Origin: a bacterium | Lineage (GTDB): Bacteria; Zhuqueibacterota; QNDG01; JAFGCO01 | Assembly (NCBI GenBank): GCA_016932575.1 | Contig: JAFGCO010000048.1 | Location: 1 to 64,000 of the forward strand | Reading direction: 5' to 3' | Length of the DNA: 64,000 nt | Shown: positions 59,917 to 64,000 of the stretch, piece by piece | Position numbering within the stretch: position 1 is the stretch's first letter | Layout: each line of letters opens with the position of its first letter | Translations under genes and position numbers: made by a program | The notes under the pieces: model-generated | What the model saw: the letters and a program-made list of their open reading frames with translations, nothing else | Told to the model about the DNA's origin: nothing | Database searches by the model: none

Positions 59917-60657
59917 TCAGCATAATTCATCCCACTGGGAAAGCATAATAGATGTCAGAACGATTCCGGCTGTTTCTGCCCTAAGGCGGCGGCTCCCTAA
60001 AGAAACGGGTGTATATCCGTTTTCCAAAGCCTGGTCGACTTCAGCAGCCGTAAATCCTCCTTCTGGACCTACCATGCAAATCGCCCGGGGAGTCTGGTGA
60101 GTTGCCGGTTTGGTTAACTGAACCGGCTGGCTGTCCGGCCCTGGATGTGCAATCAACCGGTATTGACAATTTGCACCCAGTGCGCACCCCTGTTCGAGCG
60201 TTCTGGGCTGGGAAATTTCGGGCAAAAAGCTCCGTCCGCACTGTTTCATGGCGCCCAGGGCGATCCGTTTCCATCGATTAATTTTACCGCTTCCTGCTTT
60301 AACAATGGTTTTTTCGCTGATGAGGGGAATGATCCTCCGGACACCGATTTCCACACACTTTTCGATAATCCAATCGAAACGGTCGCCCTTAATTATGGCC
60401 TGAACCAGTGTGATTTCAGCTGTGGGTTCACCCATACGCCGCTTGATTTGAAGAATGCGCCCTTCTGCATACAGTTTTGAAATACGGATAAGTTCCACTT
60501 CATAAGCAACTCCGCATCCGTCCACGGCCAGGATCACGTCTCCCATTTTATGGCGTTTTACCCGGGACAGATGGTGAACTTCCTGTTCAGTCAGAACAAT
60601 CAGGTCATCTTTAATGTTTCCGGGATCAACGTAATAACTTTCATGATGCAGTAACAT
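59917..60657 (-). CDS. rsmE: 16S rRNA (uracil-1498-N3)-methyltransferase
   Basis: 246 residues. N-terminal PUA-like part (EQEVHHLSRVKRHKMGD), then SPOUT/trefoil-knot domain: IIKGDRFDWIIEKCVEIGV, KQCGRSFLPEI, MVGPEGGFTAAEV and LGSRRLRAETA. Methylates U1498 of 16S rRNA. Lies at the end of the histidine operon in the same orientation, 59 bp after hisI. Its stop is followed in frame by about 43 further sense codons up to the next gene's ribosome site. Confidence 0.96.
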   Translation of the reverse strand: MLLHHESYYVDPGNIKDDLIVLTEQEVHHLSRVKRHKMGDVILAVDGCGVAYEVELIRISKLYAEGRILQIKRRMGEPTAEITLVQAIIKGDRFDWIIEKCVEIGVRRIIPLISEKTIVKAGSGKINRWKRIALGAMKQCGRSFLPEISQPRTLEQGCALGANCQYRLIAHPGPDSQPVQLTKPATHQTPRAICMVGPEGGFTAAEVDQALENGYTPVSLGSRRLRAETAGIVLTSIMLSQWDELC

Positions 60658-60716
60658 TATGAATTTTCCTGAGGGAATCAGATTATCGCGTTCATCTAAT
60701 ATTTTTAATCACTGAA

Positions 60717-61124
60717 TCATTGACAGAATTCATCCGTACACTTCACGCATCCGATATTTTTAATGGCTCCGGGCTTTTTGGCCAATGCACGGTAGAAGCA
60801 GGATTTTTCACCGGTGTGGCAGGCGGGACCTTTCTGGTCAATGAGCAGTACAAGGGCATCCTGATCACAATCCACCAGAATGCCTTTTACGGATTGCACG
60901 TTGCCGGATGTTTCTCCTTTTTTCCAAAGTTTTTGGCGAGAGCGGCTCCAGTAAGTGGCATAACCGGTTTCGAGTGTTATTTTTAAACTGTCCTGGTTCA
61001 TATATGCGACCATCAGTACAATACCTGTGGATATTTCCTGGGCAATGACCGGGATCAGACCTTTGTCATTAAATTTCAGACTATTCAAAAGTGCTGGCTC
61101 GACTTGCAAACTCTGTTCATGCAT
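60717..61124 (-). CDS. hisI: Phosphoribosyl-AMP cyclohydrolase
   Basis: 135 residues from the ATG at 61124 (GGGAG upstream). Opens the purine ring of PR-AMP in histidine synthesis. Family marks: [43 protein letters not shown], and zinc ligands in [10 protein letters not shown]. Monofunctional: the PR-ATP pyrophosphatase part (HisE) is not fused, so hisE must be elsewhere. Confidence 0.97.
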   Translation of the reverse strand: MHEQSLQVEPALLNSLKFNDKGLIPVIAQEISTGIVLMVAYMNQDSLKITLETGYATYWSRSRQKLWKKGETSGNVQSVKGILVDCDQDALVLLIDQKGPACHTGEKSCFYRALAKKPGAIKNIGCVKCTDEFCQ

Positions 61125-61173
61125 ATTTACGGCTCCCTTATTCAAGTATTCATCCCGGATTTAATAAAAACCA

Positions 61174-61260
61174 ATGAAAAATGAGTCGTTCAATTCGGGA
61201 TATGATGCAAAGTATCTCTCCTTTACCAGATTCTATATATTCAATGCAGTCAATGATTAA
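61174..61260 (+). CDS. Questionable 28-codon antisense-side ORF ending at a terminator
   Basis: ATG at 61174 reads MKNESFNSGYDAKYLS, then FTRFYIFNAVND and TAA at 61258-61260, right before a plus-strand hairpin. No ribosome site precedes it, so it may only be part of an RNA. It lies in the hisF-hisI gap on the opposite strand. Confidence 0.15.
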   Translation: MKNESFNSGYDAKYLSFTRFYIFNAVND

Positions 61261-61264
61261 CCAT

Positions 61265-61298
61265 GCGGATATTTTAAAAATCCGCCTTTTTTTATTTG
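61265..61298 (+). terminator. Plus-strand Rho-independent terminator inside the his operon
   Basis: GCGGAT (61265-61270) and ATCCGC (61280-61285) with an A/T-rich loop that can extend the stem, followed by CTTTTTTTATTTG. No plus-strand gene is known upstream, so it may end an antisense or small RNA. Confidence 0.6.
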
Positions 61299-61348
61299 AA
61301 TGCCTTCTCGGTTTATCGAGTATTAAATATTTTTACGCGGCAAACCAG

Positions 61349-62104
61349 TTACATTCTCACATGAATATTTCGTTCCTGCAAATAATTTTTGCATTCTTTT
61401 ACAGTATATTCCCTGTAGTGAAAAATGGAAGCGGCCAGGGCTGCGTCCGCTTTTCCCAGTGTGAATGCATCATGGATATGTTCCAGATGGCCGCATCCGC
61501 CGGAAGCAATTACCGGCACGGTGACAGCTTCAGATATTGTACGGGTCAGATCAATGTCAAAACCGTCTTTTGTGCCATCGCGATCCATGCTGGTCAGCAA
61601 AATCTCACCTGAACCAAGCGCTTCTACTCGCTGAGCCCATTCTACAGCATCCAGTTCAGTGGCGTCCCGTCCCCCATAAATATAAACATTCCACGAAATC
61701 CCCGAGCGTTTGGCGTCGATAGCGGTGACTGTGGCCTGACTGCCAAACCGGTCGGCGCACTCGGTGATTACGTCAGGATTTTTTACCGCAGCTGTATTGA
61801 TACTGATTTTGTCGGCTCCGCTTTCTAAAAGCAAACGGGCGTCTTCGGCAGTACGGATACCCCCTCCCACAGTCAGTGGGATGAACACTACTTCCGCGGT
61901 CCGGCGTACCACATCCAGCAGGATATCGCGTTTTTCATGAGATGCTGTTATATCTAAAAATACAATTTCATCTGCGCCCTGTTCATCGTAATACTGGGCC
62001 TGTACGACCGGGTCACCCGCATCCTGAAGATTTATAAAATTAACACCTTTGACCACACGTCCGTCTTTCACATCCAAACAGGGAATGATTCGTTTGGCTA
62101 ACAT
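61349..62104 (-). CDS. hisF: Imidazole glycerol phosphate synthase, cyclase subunit
   Basis: 251 residues, (beta/alpha)8 barrel. Catalytic Asp in [15 protein letters not shown] (about 11) and Asp in VTAIDAKR (about 130); phosphate loops VGGGIRT and ASGGCG. Uses ammonia from HisH to form IGP and AICAR. Ribosome site AAAGG. In the his block after hisA. Confidence 0.98.
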   Translation of the reverse strand: MLAKRIIPCLDVKDGRVVKGVNFINLQDAGDPVVQAQYYDEQGADEIVFLDITASHEKRDILLDVVRRTAEVVFIPLTVGGGIRTAEDARLLLESGADKISINTAAVKNPDVITECADRFGSQATVTAIDAKRSGISWNVYIYGGRDATELDAVEWAQRVEALGSGEILLTSMDRDGTKDGFDIDLTRTISEAVTVPVIASGGCGHLEHIHDAFTLGKADAALAASIFHYREYTVKECKNYLQERNIHVRM

Positions 62105-62181
62105 GAACTGCCTTTCTTTTATGTACGACGATGATAAGATACAATTGGTTTACGATTTCAATAACGAGCCTCATTGATTTG

Positions 62182-62910
62182 CTATGTTTGAAATTGTTGA
62201 ATGGCCTGGGCAACATCGATTTTGTTTTCGTAAATGGCCTTTCCTATGATGACACCTTCGATTCCTAAACCTGCGGCATCGGCCACTTTTCGAATATCCT
62301 GCATGGATCCAACACCTCCAGAGACAATCACAGATAAGCCTGTATTGCCTGCAATGTCGATCATGGTATCAATATTCGGCCCTGTCAGCATGCCGTCTGC
62401 AATAATATCTGTTACAATTACTCGACAAATCCCCAGGTTCTTCATGTTTTTGGCCAATTCGATGAACTGGATCTGCGTTTTTTCGGTCCAGCCTGAAATT
62501 GCAACCTTGCCTTCTTGAATATCAATACCGGCCACAATGGAATCTTCTCCATGTTTATCGATGGCCTGCTGTATAATTTCAGGAGATTGTACGGCCACAG
62601 ATCCCAATACGACACGGCCAATACCTCGCTCCAGCCAGAATTCGATGCGATCCAGAGTTCTAATACCACCGCCCAGTTCAATGGGGATATCCACATTTCG
62701 GGAGATCCGTTCAATAACTGCATCATTCATTCCCGGTCTCCCGAAAGCGCCGTCCAGATTGACCACATGAATCCATCGGGCGCCTGCTTCCTGATACTGT
62801 ATTGCGAATTCAAGCGGATCATCAGAGTAAACCGTGGCTGATTGTTCTTGCCCCTGGATGAGCCGCACGACTTTGCCATCCAATAGATCAATGGCAGGTA
62901 TGACAATCAT
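62182..62910 (-). CDS. hisA: ProFAR isomerase (phosphoribosylformimino-5-aminoimidazole carboxamide ribotide isomerase)
   Basis: 242 residues. Motifs: IPAIDLLDGKVVRL with the catalytic Asp, VVNLDGAF, ELGGGIRT, VTDIIADGMLTGPN with the second Asp, and VSGGVGS. Amadori rearrangement before HisHF. Strong ribosome site GGGAGGG. Confidence 0.98.
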   Translation of the reverse strand: MIVIPAIDLLDGKVVRLIQGQEQSATVYSDDPLEFAIQYQEAGARWIHVVNLDGAFGRPGMNDAVIERISRNVDIPIELGGGIRTLDRIEFWLERGIGRVVLGSVAVQSPEIIQQAIDKHGEDSIVAGIDIQEGKVAISGWTEKTQIQFIELAKNMKNLGICRVIVTDIIADGMLTGPNIDTMIDIAGNTGLSVIVSGGVGSMQDIRKVADAAGLGIEGVIIGKAIYENKIDVAQAIQQFQT

Positions 62911-63017
62911 TTTCCCTCCCTTGCATAATTGTTATTGGAACCACAAGGGTGTGATAAATATTTTACGCCTTGCTTCCGGTTCTTTCAATCACATTGCTAT
63001 TGATGTTGAATCGGAAT

Positions 63018-63614
63018 TTACAGGTTAATAAAATTTTCTAAAATTTTCAGGCCCCATTTTTGAGATTTTTCCGGATGAAATTGGCATCCGAAAAGCGTAT
63101 CTTTCCAAATAGACGAAACAAAGCTGATGTTATACTCTGTTTCACCGGCAATGACGGATGTATCCTCAGGAATCCCGTAATAGCTGTTCGCAAAACAGAA
63201 AAAACTGTCATCGGGAATGTCATTCCACAACGGAGAGGCCCGCCTCTGTGCTACCTGATTCCAGCCCAAATGAGGAATTTTTAATCCTTCCGGAAATCGT
63301 TTGACATGACCTTTCAGAATGGCGAGTCCTTCCACATCGGGGCTTTCTTCACTTGATTCAAAAAGAAGCTGCAGGCCTACACAGATGCCCAGGAAGGGTT
63401 TTTCATGGGCAGCCTGGCAGAGTGATTCCTTCAATTTCAGCCGATGAAGGGCTTCCATGGCTCTGCCGAATGCACCCACTCCGGGCAGCAATATTTTATC
63501 TGCTTTTTGAATGCCTTTCGGATTGTTTACGATTTTTACGGTCGCGCCGCATTTTTCAAGTGCCTTCATCACACTGTGAATGTTACCGGCTTCATAATTA
63601 ATCAATGCAATCAT
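63018..63614 (-). CDS. hisH: Imidazole glycerol phosphate synthase, glutaminase subunit
   Basis: 198 residues. Class I amidotransferase: LLPGVGAFG, nucleophile in GICVGLQLLFESS (Cys about 78), and the His/Glu pair in FHPEKSQ. The oxyanion-side strand reads FCFANSYYG, where many HisH have VHSYY. Coupled to hisB by an ATGA overlap. Confidence 0.97.
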   Translation of the reverse strand: MIALINYEAGNIHSVMKALEKCGATVKIVNNPKGIQKADKILLPGVGAFGRAMEALHRLKLKESLCQAAHEKPFLGICVGLQLLFESSEESPDVEGLAILKGHVKRFPEGLKIPHLGWNQVAQRRASPLWNDIPDDSFFCFANSYYGIPEDTSVIAGETEYNISFVSSIWKDTLFGCQFHPEKSQKWGLKILENFINL

Positions 63615-64000
63615 TTGAGTGTTCCTTTGGTTGAAGGCACTGAAGGATTGCCCGGATTGACTGCGAGCGCATGCTGCAAAGCCTTGGCAAAGCTTTTATA
63701 AAGAGATTCAACTGCATGATGCAAGTTGCGTCCTCGGATCAAATCTATATGCAGTGTCATGGCGCTGCCAATGGCAAGTCCCTGAAAAAATTCCGGAATG
63801 GTTTCCGTATGAAATGACCCTATTGACAGGAGATTCATAGGAAAATTCCAAACAAAGTGGGGACGGCCGCTGAGGTCAATTGCCACTCTGGTCAGCGATT
63901 CGTCCATAGGGCAGCAAGCCCAGCCGAACCGCTGGATACCGGACTTGTCTCCCATAGCCTTGGTCAAAGCCTGACCGATACAGATACCCACATCCTCTAC
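63611..64000 (-). CDS. hisB: Imidazoleglycerol-phosphate dehydratase, 5' end beyond the window
   Basis: The last 129 residues are present, open to the right edge: VEDVGICIGQALTKAMGDK, RVAIDLSGRPHFV, FFQGLAIGSAMTLHI and NLHHAVESLYKSFAKAL, the metal-binding HHxxE block of HisB. Dehydrates IGP to imidazole acetol phosphate. The N-terminal part lies outside, so a fusion with a phosphatase domain cannot be judged. Confidence 0.95.
   Translation of the reverse strand, partial: VEDVGICIGQALTKAMGDKSGIQRFGWACCPMDESLTRVAIDLSGRPHFVWNFPMNLLSIGSFHTETIPEFFQGLAIGSAMTLHIDLIRGRNLHHAVESLYKSFAKALQHALAVNPGNPSVPSTKGTLK

Noticed and set aside
61181-61612. Plus-strand 143-codon frame near hisF
   Set aside because: Mostly antisense to hisF and crossing a strong plus-strand terminator.

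Overview
The window looks like a chromosome segment from an anaerobic or microaerobic bacterium of the FCB superphylum (Calditrichota / KSB1 / Marinimicrobia-like lineages; the exact phylum cannot be fixed from this sequence). Supporting signs: a secreted esterase ends in the NYPNPFN-type C-terminal sorting domain of that group; the truncated gene at the left edge carries the LSYQG...LYD N-terminal domain common there; there are a TonB receptor with a carboxypeptidase-like N-terminal domain, a FadL porin and lipoproteins of a diderm cell. Promoters that can be read are classical TTGnnn-17-TATnnn, unlike the Bacteroidota consensus. No tRNA, rRNA, CRISPR or prophage was seen.

Layout. 1-4.8 kb: surface proteins, ending in a btuB-like TonB receptor under a cobalamin riboswitch with an adjacent terminator. 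4.9-15 kb: housekeeping and envelope genes (GT-C-like membrane protein, NUDIX hydrolase, PHP phosphoesterase plus acyl-CoA synthetase, PdxST, small membrane proteins). 15.3-21.2 kb: three histidine-kinase/receiver proteins, one with an apparently dead ATPase domain. 21.5-28.5 kb: a one-carbon block on the minus strand (fhs, folD, GntR/LacI-type regulator, pterin methyltransferase, metV, metF, corrinoid protein). This is the full tetrahydrofolate methyl branch plus a corrinoid carrier, with no CODH/ACS and no substrate methyltransferase in the window. The riboswitch-controlled B12 receptor upstream fits this cobalamin demand.

28.7-39.7 kb: a secreted esterase, then a type I restriction-modification island: single-domain HsdS-like protein, hsdM, dinD, full hsdS, a REP-associated tyrosine transposase with REP hairpins around and inside it, a short RhuM-like protein, hsdR and a YgjP-type metalloprotease. 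About 70 bp of the hsdM 3' end is duplicated on both sides of dinD, recording its insertion between hsdM and hsdS.

39.7-47 kb: copper ATPase, RseC-like protein, FadL porin, CapA-like protein, exonuclease III. 47-53 kb: a second kinase cluster (three kinases, one lone receiver, one PH-like membrane protein), again without a DNA-binding output. 53-60 kb: a HELHH putative zinc protein, a 37-codon ORF whose Shine-Dalgarno lies in a hairpin loop, an M49-like lipoprotein, an SDR and a large unknown envelope protein. 59.9-64 kb: rsmE and part of a histidine operon (hisI, hisF, hisA, hisH, and hisB cut by the right edge).
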